A DNA stretch of 5,155 bases from an uncultured Dorea sp. (GTDB taxonomy: Bacteria > Bacillota > Clostridia > Lachnospirales > Lachnospiraceae), in assembly GCA_910579335.1 (NCBI GenBank), contig CAJTUQ010000056.1, positions 13,467 through 18,621 of the forward strand, written 5' to 3'. Below, one piece after another: positions 5,140-5,155 of the stretch (the first letter of the stretch is position 1; the number at the start of each line of letters is the position of its first letter). The notes beneath the pieces are model-generated. The model saw nothing but the letters and a program-made list of their open reading frames with translations, was not told the DNA's origin and searched no databases. The translations under genes and the position numbers were made by a program.

Positions 5140-5155
5140 GAAAAGTTTTACTTAT

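Noticed and set aside
1..5155. CRISPR array, tRNA, rRNA, riboswitch, insertion sequence or attachment site
   Set aside because: No spaced direct repeats, cloverleaf, transposase-like frame with terminal repeats, or recognisable riboswitch core was seen on either strand.

Overview
The window looks like chromosomal DNA of a Firmicute, most likely a Clostridia/Lachnospiraceae-type gut anaerobe. This rests on strong AGGAGG-type ribosome binding sites, moderate to low GC, and a YtrA-type GntR / ABC ATPase / ABC-2 permease operon of the kind common in that group. The assignment is inferred from style and gene families, not from a database match.

Layout. Positions 1-1211 (+) hold the C-terminal half of a DinG/Rad3 (XPD-like) DNA helicase that begins outside the window. 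It is followed by a complete O6-alkylguanine-DNA alkyltransferase (ogt, 1295-1825, +). Both act in DNA repair or maintenance and may be co-transcribed, since no terminator or good promoter is visible between them. Next comes a more AT-rich stretch (about 1860-3004, +). It holds a decayed DNA methyltransferase (1972-2783) and a coupled 74-residue unknown protein (2780-3004). The methyltransferase keeps its SAM-binding motif I but lacks the catalytic (S/D/N)PPY motif, is frameshifted at a run of seven A's, and is cut short at its C-terminus.

A strong bidirectional terminator (3006-3050) separates this rightward block from a leftward operon. In transcription order that operon is a YtrA-type GntR regulator (4973-4605), an ABC ATPase (4603-3902) and a six-helix ABC-2 type permease (3908-3078). 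The cistrons are 1 nt apart and overlapping by 7 nt respectively. A near-consensus promoter (TTGACA, 17 bp, extended -10 AATAAT) lies upstream. A 22-bp imperfect palindrome at the expected start site is the likely GntR operator, so the operon is probably autorepressed and induced by an effector or envelope-acting compound. The last 60 bases hold a perfect 13-bp hairpin, probably the terminator of a gene beyond the right edge.

Most of the window is ordinary. The parts worth a second look are the methyltransferase remnant, with an in-phase A_AAA_AAG slippery heptamer exactly at its frameshift, and the unrecognised small protein joined to its truncated end.
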